This document shows, in pieces, positions 47,024-56,661 of a stretch of DNA of 64,000 nucleotides; the stretch's first letter is position 1; every line of letters begins with the position of its first letter. The notes beneath the pieces are model-generated. The model had not been told where the DNA came from. It was given only the letters and a program-made list of their open reading frames with translations, and ran no database searches. This DNA is from Leptospira jelokensis (lineage in GTDB: Bacteria > Spirochaetota > Leptospiria > Leptospirales > Leptospiraceae). Position numbers and translations under genes: made by a program. The stretch is from contig NZ_RQGH01000026.1 of the NCBI RefSeq assembly GCF_004769635.1, positions 682,001-746,000 of the forward strand. The letters run 5' to 3'.

Positions 47024-48064
47024 TTGGAGGCTATGGACCTTTCCCCTAGACATCGTTCCATTTTGAAAGCATTGGTAGAGGAGTTTGTTTCAGACAACAA
47101 ACCTGTTGGCTCCAAAACCTTGTCGGAAAAATACGATATCGGCCTTTCACCAGCCACCATACGTTCTTGCCTTGCGGAACTAGAGGACATGGGTTTCATT
47201 GTAGCCCGTCATACCTCTGGTGGCCGTGTGCCAACGGAACGTGGGTATCGGTTGTATGTGGATAGCCTTGTGACTCTCTTTGAGCTCACGATGCGTGAGA
47301 AACAAAGGATCCAGGAAGAGTATCTACGGATGCAATTTCGATTGGACCAAGTTCTCATTGCTACTTCCAAGGTGTTAGCTTCTCTTTCGCAATCAGCGAG
47401 TGTGGTACTTGGTCCGGAAGGATCACTTGATACACTCAAACATATAGAACTCATCCATGTGAATGGTGGTGAAGTTCTGATGATCCTTGTGATGCGGTCG
47501 GGCACTGTGCTCAATCGGAATATCTTTTTCGATTTTCACATCTCGCAAGAGAGTTTGTACCAAATTTCAAGGTATTTGAATGATAACGTCAAGGGATTTG
47601 ATGTTCATGAAATTCAAAGTAATCTGATCCCTCAGATGATGTTGAAAAAAGAAGGACCAGAAAGTTTTTCTTTGTTCGCTCCATCCATTGCGAGGGCAAT
47701 GGGGACAGATAGCCAATCAGTTGATAACTTGTATATCGACGGGTTGAAAAATTTATACGAAAACTTTAAGGATGAAGAGGAACAATTAGAAAACATCCTG
47801 CATCTATTTGATGAAAAACAGTTCCTCAAAGATTTTTTTAGTGAGTATGTTCCGATGGATGGTGTTTACACAATTATCGGAAAAGACGGCAATGAGAAGT
47901 TAGGTGGTGTTACCATCATTACAACAAATTACCGTATGGGTGAAAAGAGGATCGGTTCCATGGGAATCATTGGTCCTCAGAGGATGAATTACAACAAAGC
48001 GTTACCTTTGATTGAATTCACTTCAAAGTTAGTTTCAGAAATGATAACGAAATTGAGCAGGTAG
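47024..48064 (+). CDS. hrcA: Heat-inducible transcription repressor HrcA
   Basis: 346 residues from TTG 47024, chosen because AAGGA (47014-47018) is correctly spaced; ATG 47033 is close to GGAGG (two-base gap) and remains possible. N-terminal winged-helix (SPRHRSILKALVEEFV, then PVGSKTLSEKYDIGLSPATIRSCLAELEDMGFI) and the HrcA GAF-like C-terminal domain. It represses through CIRCE and is reactivated by GroEL in other bacteria. First gene of hrcA-grpE-dnaK-dnaJ. Confidence 0.96.
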   Translation: MEAMDLSPRHRSILKALVEEFVSDNKPVGSKTLSEKYDIGLSPATIRSCLAELEDMGFIVARHTSGGRVPTERGYRLYVDSLVTLFELTMREKQRIQEEYLRMQFRLDQVLIATSKVLASLSQSASVVLGPEGSLDTLKHIELIHVNGGEVLMILVMRSGTVLNRNIFFDFHISQESLYQISRYLNDNVKGFDVHEIQSNLIPQMMLKKEGPESFSLFAPSIARAMGTDSQSVDNLYIDGLKNLYENFKDEEEQLENILHLFDEKQFLKDFFSEYVPMDGVYTIIGKDGNEKLGGVTIITTNYRMGEKRIGSMGIIGPQRMNYNKALPLIEFTSKLVSEMITKLSR

Positions 48065-48075
48065 TAGGAGGCGAA

Positions 48076-48648
48076 ATGGCAGAAGAAACGAACCAATCCC
48101 TAGAAGATCAAAATGTGCAAGTCGAAGAGGGGCAAACCATTTCTGATGAAGCCATTGAACAAGCGGTAGAGGGAGCTGAAAAAGAACTCGATAACGCCAA
48201 AAAGGAAATCGAGACTTTAAAAGACTCTTGGTTAAGAGAACGTGCGGAGTTCCAAAACTACAAACGAAGAACCGCTAACGACTTGTTAAACGCTAGGAAA
48301 GAATCCATCAAAAAGTTTGCAGAAGGACTCACAAGTGCTTTGGACAACTTGGAACGTGTATCCAATGTTCCAAACCAAACACCGGAAGTGGTCGCCTTTG
48401 TTGAAGGGATCAAGATGGTACAAAAGGAATTTTATTCCGTTTTGGAAAAGGAAGGAATCAAACGTTTGGACCCAAAGGGAATGCCGTTTGACCCAATGTT
48501 AATGGAAGCAATTGCTTCCGAGGAAAGTGCTGAGTATACGGAAGAGACTGTAGTGGAAACCTACCAAGCTGGTTATTACCATGAAGAAGGTGAAAACAAA
48601 CAATCGATTCGTCCTGCACGAGTGAAAGTGGGAAAACCACAAAGTTAA
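48076..48648 (+). CDS. grpE: Nucleotide exchange factor GrpE
   Basis: 190 residues. Acidic N-terminus, a long helix to about residue 100 (LRERAEFQNYKRRTANDLL region), and the C-terminal beta-domain ending RPARVKVGKP. It releases ADP from DnaK. GGAGG ribosome site 12 bases after the hrcA stop; 23 bases before dnaK. Confidence 0.96.
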   Translation: MAEETNQSLEDQNVQVEEGQTISDEAIEQAVEGAEKELDNAKKEIETLKDSWLRERAEFQNYKRRTANDLLNARKESIKKFAEGLTSALDNLERVSNVPNQTPEVVAFVEGIKMVQKEFYSVLEKEGIKRLDPKGMPFDPMLMEAIASEESAEYTEETVVETYQAGYYHEEGENKQSIRPARVKVGKPQS

Positions 48649-48671
48649 TATAAGTAAGAAGGAGAAAGACT

Positions 48672-50606
48672 ATGTCTAAGGAAAAAATCATAGGTATCGA
48701 TTTAGGAACCACTAACTCTTGTGTAGCGGTTATGGAAGGTGGTGATCCAGTTGTCATTCAAAACTCTGAAGGGGCAAGAACGACTCCTTCGATCGTTGCT
48801 TTTACAGCAAAGGGTGAAACCATTGTGGGTCAGTTTGCAAAAAACCAAGCGATCACAAATGCTGTGAATACAATTCGTTCGGCAAAACGATTCATCGGTC
48901 GTCGTTTTAACGAAGCTGGTGACGAAGCAAAGATGGTATCCTACAAAGTGATCCGTGCTGGAAATGACGGTGTAAAATTTGAAACCGTTTCTGGTGAGTT
49001 CACTCCACAAGAAATTGCGGCTCGTGTACTTCAAAAAATGAAAAAAACGGCAGAAGACTTTCTTGGCCATGAAGTAAAAAAGGCAGTCGTAACTGTTCCC
49101 GCTTATTTCAATGACGAACAAAGACAAGCAACAAAAGATGCAGGCCGCATTGCTGGACTTGAGGTAGAACGTATCATCAATGAACCAACGGCAGCGGCTC
49201 TTGCATACGGTTTTGATAAGAAAAAAACCAATGCAAAAATCGCCGTATATGACTTAGGTGGTGGAACGTTTGACGTTTCGATCCTTGAGCTTGGTGACGG
49301 AGTGTTCGAAGTAAAATCTACGAATGGTGACACTCACCTAGGTGGTGACGACTTTGATAACGTGGTCATGCAATGGATGATCGATGAATTCAAAAAACAA
49401 ACTGGAATTGATATTTCTGGAGATAAAAACACTGTACAACGTTTGAAGGAAGCTGCTGAAAAAGCGAAAATCGAGTTGTCTGGAACATCTTCCACTCAAA
49501 TCAACCTTCCGTTCATCACTGCTGATGCGTCTGGTCCAAAACACTTGGACATGACACTCACCAAAGCAAAGTTTGACGAAATCACAAGATCTCTTGTAGA
49601 AAGAACTCGTATCCCTTGCCAAAATGCACTAAAAGATGCAGGTTTGTCTGCAAGTGAAATCGATGAAGTCATCCTTGTGGGTGGATCCACTCGTATTCCG
49701 GCAGTACAAGCTCTTGTAAAAGAAATTTTTGCAAAAGAACCAAACAAATCAGTAAACCCTGATGAAGTGGTAGCAATTGGAGCTGCGATCCAAGGGGGAG
49801 TCCTTGCAGGTGATGTAACCGATGTATTGTTATTGGATGTCACTCCACTTTCACTTGGAATCGAAACTCTTGGTGGAGTGATGACAAAACTCATCGAAAG
49901 GAATACAACCATCCCTACAAGAAAGTCTCAAGTGTTCTCCACTGCGGCAGACAACCAAACAACTGTTTCGGTTCATGTGTTACAAGGGGAACGAGAAATG
50001 GCAAGTGCCAACCGAACTCTTGGTCGTTTTGACTTAGTGGGAATTCCATCAGCTCCAAGAGGTGTACCTCAAATCGAAGTGACATTTGATATTGATGCAA
50101 ACGGTATCGTTCACGTGTCTGCAAAAGATTTGGGAACAGGTAAAGAGCAAAAAATTCGTATTGAATCATCGTCCGGATTATCTGAAGAAGAAATCAAAAA
50201 GATGGTGAAAGATGCAGAAGCTCACGCAGAAGAAGATAAAAAACTTCGTGAAGCGGCTGACACCAAAAACGAATTGGAAGCCATTGTTTACCAATTGGAA
50301 AAAACCATTGGAGAATCAGCAGACAAACTCGACGAATCAGAAAAACAAAGAGCTCAGGACGAAATCAAACGCGGCCGTGAAGCAATGGAATCTGGTGACC
50401 TCGAACGTATGAAAGCATCCAGAGACTCTATCCAACAAGTTGCAATGCAAATTGGACAAAAAATCTATAGCCAAGCAGGTCCTGAACAAGGAGCTCCTGG
50501 TGCAGAAGCTGGTGCCGGTGCGAGCCAAGGTGCAAGTGGTTCCAACGCAAGTGGCGAGAAGGTAGTCGATGCTGATTACACTGTCGTGGATGAAGACAAA
50601 AAATAA
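48672..50606 (+). CDS. dnaK: Chaperone DnaK (Hsp70)
   Basis: 644 residues. ATPase domain with [16 protein letters not shown] at the N-terminus, [20 protein letters not shown] and [12 protein letters not shown]; then the substrate-binding domain and a lid ending in a Gly/Ala-rich tail and [10 protein letters not shown]. Full-length and intact. Third gene of the operon, with AAGGAGAAAG ribosome site. Confidence 0.98.
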   Translation: MSKEKIIGIDLGTTNSCVAVMEGGDPVVIQNSEGARTTPSIVAFTAKGETIVGQFAKNQAITNAVNTIRSAKRFIGRRFNEAGDEAKMVSYKVIRAGNDGVKFETVSGEFTPQEIAARVLQKMKKTAEDFLGHEVKKAVVTVPAYFNDEQRQATKDAGRIAGLEVERIINEPTAAALAYGFDKKKTNAKIAVYDLGGGTFDVSILELGDGVFEVKSTNGDTHLGGDDFDNVVMQWMIDEFKKQTGIDISGDKNTVQRLKEAAEKAKIELSGTSSTQINLPFITADASGPKHLDMTLTKAKFDEITRSLVERTRIPCQNALKDAGLSASEIDEVILVGGSTRIPAVQALVKEIFAKEPNKSVNPDEVVAIGAAIQGGVLAGDVTDVLLLDVTPLSLGIETLGGVMTKLIERNTTIPTRKSQVFSTAADNQTTVSVHVLQGEREMASANRTLGRFDLVGIPSAPRGVPQIEVTFDIDANGIVHVSAKDLGTGKEQKIRIESSSGLSEEEIKKMVKDAEAHAEEDKKLREAADTKNELEAIVYQLEKTIGESADKLDESEKQRAQDEIKRGREAMESGDLERMKASRDSIQQVAMQIGQKIYSQAGPEQGAPGAEAGAGASQGASGSNASGEKVVDADYTVVDEDKK

Positions 50607-50628
50607 ATAGAGATAAAGAAGTAAAACA

Positions 50629-51756
50629 ATGAGCGACCGTGGTTACTACGAAGTATTAGGCGTTTCGAAAGGTGCCTCTGATGATGAGATCAAGAGCGCC
50701 TATCGTAAGTTAGCCATCAAATATCACCCTGACAAAAATAAGGGTGATAAAGAAGCGGAAGAAAAATTCAAAGAGGCTACTGAAGCCTACGAAGTGTTAC
50801 GCGATCCGCAAAAACGCCAAGCATATGACCAATTTGGGAAAGCTGGTGTGAACGCGGGTGCAGGAGGAGGGTATGGAGCCGGTGCTTATACTGACTTCTC
50901 CGATATCTTTGGAGACTTCGGTGATATCTTCAGTGAATTTTTCGGAGGCGGTGGTGGTGGCGGTAGCCGCGGTGGTGGAAGAAGGTCTGGTCCTCAAAGG
51001 GGATCAGATCTCCGTTATAATTTAGAAGTTAGTTTAGAAGATGCTGCTCTTGGAAAAGAGTACAAAATCGAAATCCCACGACTCGAAACTTGTGTGGACT
51101 GTAGTGGGTCTGGTGCGTCCAAAGGATCGTCACCAACAGTTTGTCCAGATTGTTCTGGAACAGGCCAAGTGAGAAGGACACAAGGATTTTTTAGTGTTAC
51201 GACGACTTGTCCACGTTGTAAGGGAAAAGGGAAAGTCATTTCCAATCCTTGCAAAACATGTAAAGGTGAAGGCCTAACAGAGAAAAGGCGAACCATTCAT
51301 ATAAAAATTCCTGCCGGTGTGGAGTCGGGAAGCCGACTCAAAGTTTCCGGTGAAGGGGAATCGGGTCCAAATGGTGGACCAAGTGGTGATTTGTATGTGG
51401 TAACCCATATTAAAAAACACCCAACCTTTGAACGCCAAGGTAATGATTTAATTGTTCAAAAAGCGATTTCCTTGTCCATGGCATGTCTTGGTGGCGAAAT
51501 TGAAGTGCCATCGATTGATGGAAAAACCATCCAATTAAAAATCCCAGAGGGCACGGAAAGTGGACAAATCTTCCGCTTAAAAGGGCATGGAATCCCATAC
51601 CTTGGTTCATATGGCAAGGGTGACCAACACGTCATCATCAAAGTCGAAATTCCTAAAAAACTTTCGAAAAAACAGAGAGAACTGATGGAAGAATTTGCCC
51701 GTGAGTCTGGCGAAAAGGTCGGCAGCGGGGGAAAATCGAAGTTGTTTTTCCGCTGA
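50629..51756 (+). CDS. dnaJ: Co-chaperone DnaJ (Hsp40)
   Basis: 375 residues. J domain with HPD at 33-35, a Gly/Phe-rich linker (about 77-125), then four CxxCxGxG zinc-binding repeats ([32 protein letters not shown]) and the C-terminal substrate domains. It stimulates DnaK ATPase. Last of the CIRCE-controlled genes by function; the following oxidoreductase starts 24 bases on. Confidence 0.97.
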   Translation: MSDRGYYEVLGVSKGASDDEIKSAYRKLAIKYHPDKNKGDKEAEEKFKEATEAYEVLRDPQKRQAYDQFGKAGVNAGAGGGYGAGAYTDFSDIFGDFGDIFSEFFGGGGGGGSRGGGRRSGPQRGSDLRYNLEVSLEDAALGKEYKIEIPRLETCVDCSGSGASKGSSPTVCPDCSGTGQVRRTQGFFSVTTTCPRCKGKGKVISNPCKTCKGEGLTEKRRTIHIKIPAGVESGSRLKVSGEGESGPNGGPSGDLYVVTHIKKHPTFERQGNDLIVQKAISLSMACLGGEIEVPSIDGKTIQLKIPEGTESGQIFRLKGHGIPYLGSYGKGDQHVIIKVEIPKKLSKKQRELMEEFARESGEKVGSGGKSKLFFR

Positions 51757-51780
51757 TCCTTTAAAATATTGAGAGCATCT

Positions 51781-52743
51781 ATGGATAAAAAAGTCCGACT
51801 CGGAGTCATTGGTACGGGCCATATGGGCCAGTACCACGTAAACGTTGCCAAACAATTAACCGATGCAGAACTCGTCGGTATATTCGATGCCAATGCGGAA
51901 CGTGCCACACAAATTGCTGAAAAACATAAAACAAAAGCATTTGGAACGATTGAAGAATTATTGAAAGTAACGGATGCAATCATCATTGCTGCACCAACTT
52001 TCTTACATCATAAAATCGCAAAACAGGCGCTAACTGAAAAGAAACATGTATTGGTTGAAAAACCAATTTCCCAAACAGTGGAAGAAGCCAAAGAACTGGT
52101 AAACTTAGCAAAACAAAACAATTTGATTTTGCAAGTGGGCCATGTGGAACGATTCAATGGTGCTGTTTTAGAACTTGGTAAAATTGCCGAGCACCCAATC
52201 CTCATCGAATCAAGAAGGATTGCTCCATACAACAGCCGTATCACGGATGTTGGTGTGGTTCTGGATATGATGATCCACGATATCGACATCGTTCTCAATC
52301 TTGTGAAATCTGAAGTCACAGAAGTGAAAGCAGTTGGCTCATCCATTGTGTCCAATCATGAGGATGTTGCGACAGTTGTTTTAAAATTTGCCAATGGTTG
52401 TGTGGCTTCGCTCAACGCTTCACGTTCTTCCCAAGCAAAAATTAGAACTCTTAACATTTCCCAAAAAGATTCATACGTATTTTTAGATTTTACCAACCAA
52501 GAGATTGAATTACACAGACAAGCAAGTTCAACCACACAACTTGGAAGTGGAGAAATCAAATACAGACAAGAATCCATTGTGGAAAAAATCTTTGTTCATA
52601 AAGATAACCCACTCAAACAAGAACATGAACACTTCGTAAAATGTATTAAAGGTGAATCTGAGCCAATGGTGAAAGGTGACTCAGACATCAAAACATTAGA
52701 AGTGGCCTATCGTATCTTAGAAGAAATTCACGGCAAAAAATAA
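51781..52743 (+). CDS. Gfo/Idh/MocA family oxidoreductase
   Basis: 320 residues from ATG 51781 (GAGAG upstream; TTG 51769 would add four). Rossmann motif LGVIGTGHMGQYHV at the N-terminus, the EKPI motif near 95 and a C-terminal alpha/beta substrate domain with MIHDIDIV. NAD(P)-dependent sugar or sugar-nucleotide dehydrogenase family; substrate unknown. It shares one base with the next gene (TAATG), so it forms a pair with the YqgE-like gene and may read through from dnaJ. Confidence 0.92.
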   Translation: MDKKVRLGVIGTGHMGQYHVNVAKQLTDAELVGIFDANAERATQIAEKHKTKAFGTIEELLKVTDAIIIAAPTFLHHKIAKQALTEKKHVLVEKPISQTVEEAKELVNLAKQNNLILQVGHVERFNGAVLELGKIAEHPILIESRRIAPYNSRITDVGVVLDMMIHDIDIVLNLVKSEVTEVKAVGSSIVSNHEDVATVVLKFANGCVASLNASRSSQAKIRTLNISQKDSYVFLDFTNQEIELHRQASSTTQLGSGEIKYRQESIVEKIFVHKDNPLKQEHEHFVKCIKGESEPMVKGDSDIKTLEVAYRILEEIHGKK

Positions 52744-53309
52744 TGACAGAAATTCCTGATTCAACGCGAGGGAAGTTACTCATTTCCAATTCTAGTGTGA
52801 TTCAGGATTTTTTTCATAAATCCGTTGTCCTTATGGTTGACCATGATGATGACGGAGCCTTTGGTTTGGTTTTAAATAAACCAACAGACCAAACCATGGA
52901 ATCACTCATCAAAAATCTTCCAGACACAGTTCATTCCAACAAACCAGTGTATGCTGGTGGACCTGTAGACAATCTGTTTGTTTCCATTTTGCATAATGGA
53001 AAACAAACGGCCGACCCAGGAGTGGAAGTGGTTCCTGGAATCTATATGGCACGTAGTTTTGATACCATGTTAGAAGTGTTATCTTCAGACAATATCCAAT
53101 TCAGAGTATTACAAGGGTATGCAGGTTGGTCGTCAGGACAATTGGAAAGCGAATTTGACAGATTGTCTTGGGTGGTATCGGATTTAGTCGATGATACCGT
53201 TGTTTTCAGGGAAGATGATTCAGAAGTGATTTGGCGGGATGCACTTCGGAGTAAAGGTGGGATTTATAAATACTTTGTTGATCACACAAAGGACCCTTCT
53301 CTCAACTAA
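52743..53309 (+). CDS. YqgE/AlgH family protein
   Basis: 188 residues of the UPF0301 family: GKLLISNSSVIQDFFHKSVVLMVDHDDDGAFGLVLNKPT opening, VYAGGPV, then VLQGYAGWSSGQLESE. The fold is known but the biochemical role is not settled. Its start codon overlaps the stop of the preceding oxidoreductase by one base. Confidence 0.93.
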   Translation: MTEIPDSTRGKLLISNSSVIQDFFHKSVVLMVDHDDDGAFGLVLNKPTDQTMESLIKNLPDTVHSNKPVYAGGPVDNLFVSILHNGKQTADPGVEVVPGIYMARSFDTMLEVLSSDNIQFRVLQGYAGWSSGQLESEFDRLSWVVSDLVDDTVVFREDDSEVIWRDALRSKGGIYKYFVDHTKDPSLN

Positions 53310-53329
53310 CAAAAACCAACCAATTTTAT

Positions 53330-54079
53330 ATGAAACTTGCTTCGAAAAAAATTGTTTTGACCGATTGTTCTTCTGAATTAGGGAAAGAACTTTTATCGGT
53401 GTTACTTGGAGAAGGTGCGCTGGTTGTTGTTGGTGATACAAGACCTGAAGAAATTCCAAATCATGTAAATTTGCAAAAGTATAAAATTGATCCATCCAAA
53501 CCTGACCAAATGGAACGATTGATTGAATCAGCAATTGAAACTTTGGATAAAATTGATGTGTTTATCCTGAATGCGGAAAAGTTTTCTTATGCAGAGGATG
53601 AAAAGGAAAATTGGGCAGATCTCAAATACCTATTCCAAACAAACTCACTCGCTCCTATTTTTGCCATTCAAAAATTAACAAATTTAATTACGGTTGGACT
53701 CCACATTATTACTGTTAGTTCTGATATCATCAAGTACCCAACACCAGGATATGGATTGTATGGTTCTTCCAAACGAGCGTTTGCGTATTTTTGGGATTCG
53801 TATCGATACCAAACGGGAAAACAGTTTCAATTCTCTCGTGTTGTTTCAGAAGTTCCTGGGAAATCAAACCCATCCAAACTCGCAAAAAAAATCCTCAAAT
53901 CGATCCTGCACCCAAAACGATCTCGAAATGAAAGTTTTTCCTTGGGCCTACGGAATTATTTTTTGCAAATCCTTCCATTTTCTTATTTTTTCCGAACCAT
54001 TTCCTACGGTTTTCGATTAAAACTGGAAAAAAGGAAGAAAATTTCCCAGGCTTCGGCTCCACAAACCAACGAAGTTTAA
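53330..54079 (+). CDS. Short-chain dehydrogenase-like protein
   Basis: 249 residues. SDR-like Rossmann N-terminus, but the usual TGxxxGIG reads TDCSSELG, so cofactor binding is uncertain. NAE in place of NAG and the YGSSK active-site segment are recognisable. The C-terminal 40 residues are basic and hydrophobic (YFLQILPFSYFFRTI) and may contact a membrane. It could be a diverged or inactive SDR. Confidence 0.75.
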   Translation: MKLASKKIVLTDCSSELGKELLSVLLGEGALVVVGDTRPEEIPNHVNLQKYKIDPSKPDQMERLIESAIETLDKIDVFILNAEKFSYAEDEKENWADLKYLFQTNSLAPIFAIQKLTNLITVGLHIITVSSDIIKYPTPGYGLYGSSKRAFAYFWDSYRYQTGKQFQFSRVVSEVPGKSNPSKLAKKILKSILHPKRSRNESFSLGLRNYFLQILPFSYFFRTISYGFRLKLEKRKKISQASAPQTNEV

Positions 54080-54125
54080 TCAATCTGTAGTTTATTTATA
54101 CACCCATTCGCCAGCCTAGAACTGC

Positions 54126-54144
54126 CTGCTTAAAAGTTAAGCAG
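54126..54144. repeat. Palindrome upstream of the ATP-grasp/transglutaminase operon
   Basis: CTGCTTAA (54126-54133) and TTAAGCAG (54137-54144) around an AAG loop, 112 bases before the first ATP-grasp gene. No U tract. It could be an operator or the end of the upstream transcript. Confidence 0.4.
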
Positions 54145-54256
54145 AACTAAATCGATCGATAGCCAACTTATGTCGGATCGGCACGAAAGTCCTGGTTTCC
54201 CAACAGATTTTCCATTTGGTACAAATATTGCTATTTAAGTTAGCAGAGGCCAAACC

Positions 54257-55681
54257 ATGTTTATCGCAGACTATAGCGCAAAAAATATCTATGACGAGAT
54301 GTTTTCCAATGAAGGATTCCCACGTAAAAGTTATGATTTTGTGAAAACAAAAATGGAAAGTTTAGGTGGATTAGAACTTTTGAAACGAAGTAGTTCCGCC
54401 GAACGTGCATTAATGTCACTTGGTATCACCTTTACTTTGTATGGTGATGGTGGTGAACAAGAAAGAATCATGCCTTTCGATGTGATTCCACGAATTGTGC
54501 CCAGCGAAGAATGGAGCAATATCGAAAAAGGATTAAAACAAAGGATCCTTGCTCTAAATTTATTTTTAAACGATATTTATGGAGAACAAAAAATTCTAAA
54601 GGATAAAATCATTCCTTTGGATATCATTCAGTCAAGCACTGGGTATTTAAAACAATGTATTGGTTTAAAACCACCAAAGGATATTTGGATTCATATCACA
54701 GGAACTGATTTGGTTCGAGATGGCGCTGGCGCCTTTCATGTGTTAGAAGATAATTTACGGTGCCCATCGGGGGTTTCCTATGTATTAGAAAATCGGGAAG
54801 TGATGAAACGAACCTTTCCTGAGTTATTCGAAAAATTAAATATCAGACAAGTATATGATTATCCTTACCACCTAAGATCGATGTTAGAAAATTTAACAGA
54901 TGTAAGTGATCCAGTGATTGCTGTTTGGACTCCCGGTGTTTACAATTCGGCTTATTATGAACATAGTTTTCTCGCACAAAAGATGGGAGTTTATTTAGTA
55001 GAAGGAACCGACCTAATTGTAGAAAATCACAAAGTTTATATGAAAACCACAAAAGGACTACGCAAAGTAGATGTGGTTTATCGTAGGATTGATGATACAT
55101 TTATGGATCCTTCAAGTTTCCGTGAAGATTCTTTACTTGGAGTCAAAGGGATATTTGAAGCATACAAAAGAGGTAATGTGGCTCTTGCGAATGCTCCTGG
55201 AACAGGAGTTGCTGATGATAAGGTAATTTATTCGTATGTGCCAAAGATTATCAAATACTACTTAGGTGAAGATTCCATCATTCCAAATGTTCCCACCTAT
55301 CTCTGTTCAGAAGAAGCAGATTTAAAATATGTGTTAGAAAATATCCATAACCTGGTTGTCAAAGCTGCCAATGGTGCAGGAGGGTATGGAATGATCATTG
55401 GTCCAAAATCTTCCAAACAAGAACAAGAAGATTTTAAGGAACTCGTCAAAGCAGATCCTAGAAACTACATTGCCCAACCAGTTTTAAATCTTTCAACAGT
55501 ACCTACTTTGATTTCTGATAAAATAGAATCTAGGCACGTGGATTTAAGGCCGTTCATTTTGTACGGTAAGGATATCTATGTAATGCCAGGCGGTTTGACA
55601 CGTGTTGCGTTAAGAAAAGGATCTCTCGTTGTGAATTCATCCCAGGGAGGCGGTTCAAAAGACACCTGGGTTTTAGGATAA
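54257..55681 (+). CDS. Circularly permuted ATP-grasp protein (type 2)
   Basis: 474 residues, of the circularly permuted ATP-grasp family. Core segments: VLEDNLRCPSGVSYVLENR (near 165-185), the KVDVVYRRIDDTFMDP block (about 270-285), and a glycine-rich loop VVKAANGAGGYGMIIG (about 370-385) with a final arginine/VMPGGLTRVA segment. ATP-grasp enzymes form amide bonds by acyl-phosphate activation. It is the first gene of the operon and stands apart from its alpha-E partner, which starts nine bases downstream. Cytosolic. Confidence 0.92.
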   Translation: MFIADYSAKNIYDEMFSNEGFPRKSYDFVKTKMESLGGLELLKRSSSAERALMSLGITFTLYGDGGEQERIMPFDVIPRIVPSEEWSNIEKGLKQRILALNLFLNDIYGEQKILKDKIIPLDIIQSSTGYLKQCIGLKPPKDIWIHITGTDLVRDGAGAFHVLEDNLRCPSGVSYVLENREVMKRTFPELFEKLNIRQVYDYPYHLRSMLENLTDVSDPVIAVWTPGVYNSAYYEHSFLAQKMGVYLVEGTDLIVENHKVYMKTTKGLRKVDVVYRRIDDTFMDPSSFREDSLLGVKGIFEAYKRGNVALANAPGTGVADDKVIYSYVPKIIKYYLGEDSIIPNVPTYLCSEEADLKYVLENIHNLVVKAANGAGGYGMIIGPKSSKQEQEDFKELVKADPRNYIAQPVLNLSTVPTLISDKIESRHVDLRPFILYGKDIYVMPGGLTRVALRKGSLVVNSSQGGGSKDTWVLG

Positions 55682-55690
55682 GGTGTATTT

Positions 55691-56659
55691 ATGTTAAGCC
55701 GAGTTGCCGAATCTGTTTTTTGGATGAATCGGTACATTGAAAGGGCGGAAAACTATTCCCGTTTTATCGATGTTAACCATCAGTTGTCTTTGGATTTGAA
55801 TGAAGAAGTTCCAAACCAGTGGTTGCCATTAGTGCATACCACTGGCGATTATGAATTATTTGCTAAAAAATATTCTGAACCAACTCCAGTCAATGTGATT
55901 CGCTTTATGACTTTTGATGAAGAGAATCCGAATTCTATTTTTCAATGTTTGTCTAAAGCACGTGAAAATGCACGAACTATCAGAGAAAACATCTCTACTT
56001 CCATGTGGGAAGTATTAAATGAATTTTATCTTTATGTAAAAAACTATCGTAAACTTTATATGGAATCTATGGGAGAACATGGAGATACTTTATCCATGGA
56101 TTTGTCTGAGTTTCTGAGTACGGTACGGAAAAGTTGCCAAAGTTTTTACGGATGCACGGATGCAACAATTTCCCATGACGAAGTTTGGAATTTTGCGTTA
56201 CTCGGAAGGTTTTTAGAACGAGCAGATAAAACAACTCGGATCTTAGACATGAAGTATTTCATCTTACTTCCTTCCATTCATGATATTGGATCCACTTTGG
56301 ATCTCTTACAATGGTTATCTTTGTTGAAGTCCGCCAGTGCGCATGAGATGTACAATCGTAAGTATAAAAAAATTGATCCAACCGATATTGCCGAGTTTTT
56401 AATTCTCAATGATACATTTCCAAGATCAATTATCTTTTGTATCCAAGAAATGCAGGAAGCTTTAGAAAAGATTTCCGGATTAAAGGAAGGATTACCTCGC
56501 AATTCTGCGCAGGATGCGACTACGGTATATCTAAATCGATTACGATCTGAAAATATCAAATCCATTTTCGACAAAGGATTACACGAATATCTGGATGATA
56601 TACAAATAGAACTGAATCAAATCGGATCAAAGATAGTTGAACGATTTTTTACCAACTAA
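55691..56659 (+). CDS. Alpha-E domain protein
   Basis: 322 residues, all helical, matching the alpha-E (DUF403) family: MLSRVAESVFWMNRYIERAEN at the N-terminus and repeated LGRFLERADKTTRI-type Arg/Glu motifs. The role is unknown; the family nearly always accompanies circularly permuted ATP-grasp proteins, either separate or fused. Two bases separate it from the large transglutaminase gene. Confidence 0.92.
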   Translation: MLSRVAESVFWMNRYIERAENYSRFIDVNHQLSLDLNEEVPNQWLPLVHTTGDYELFAKKYSEPTPVNVIRFMTFDEENPNSIFQCLSKARENARTIRENISTSMWEVLNEFYLYVKNYRKLYMESMGEHGDTLSMDLSEFLSTVRKSCQSFYGCTDATISHDEVWNFALLGRFLERADKTTRILDMKYFILLPSIHDIGSTLDLLQWLSLLKSASAHEMYNRKYKKIDPTDIAEFLILNDTFPRSIIFCIQEMQEALEKISGLKEGLPRNSAQDATTVYLNRLRSENIKSIFDKGLHEYLDDIQIELNQIGSKIVERFFTN

Positions 56660-56661
56660 TT

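Noticed and set aside
53330..54079. A fully functional short-chain dehydrogenase
   Set aside because: Kept only as SDR-like because the glycine-rich cofactor motif is degenerate.
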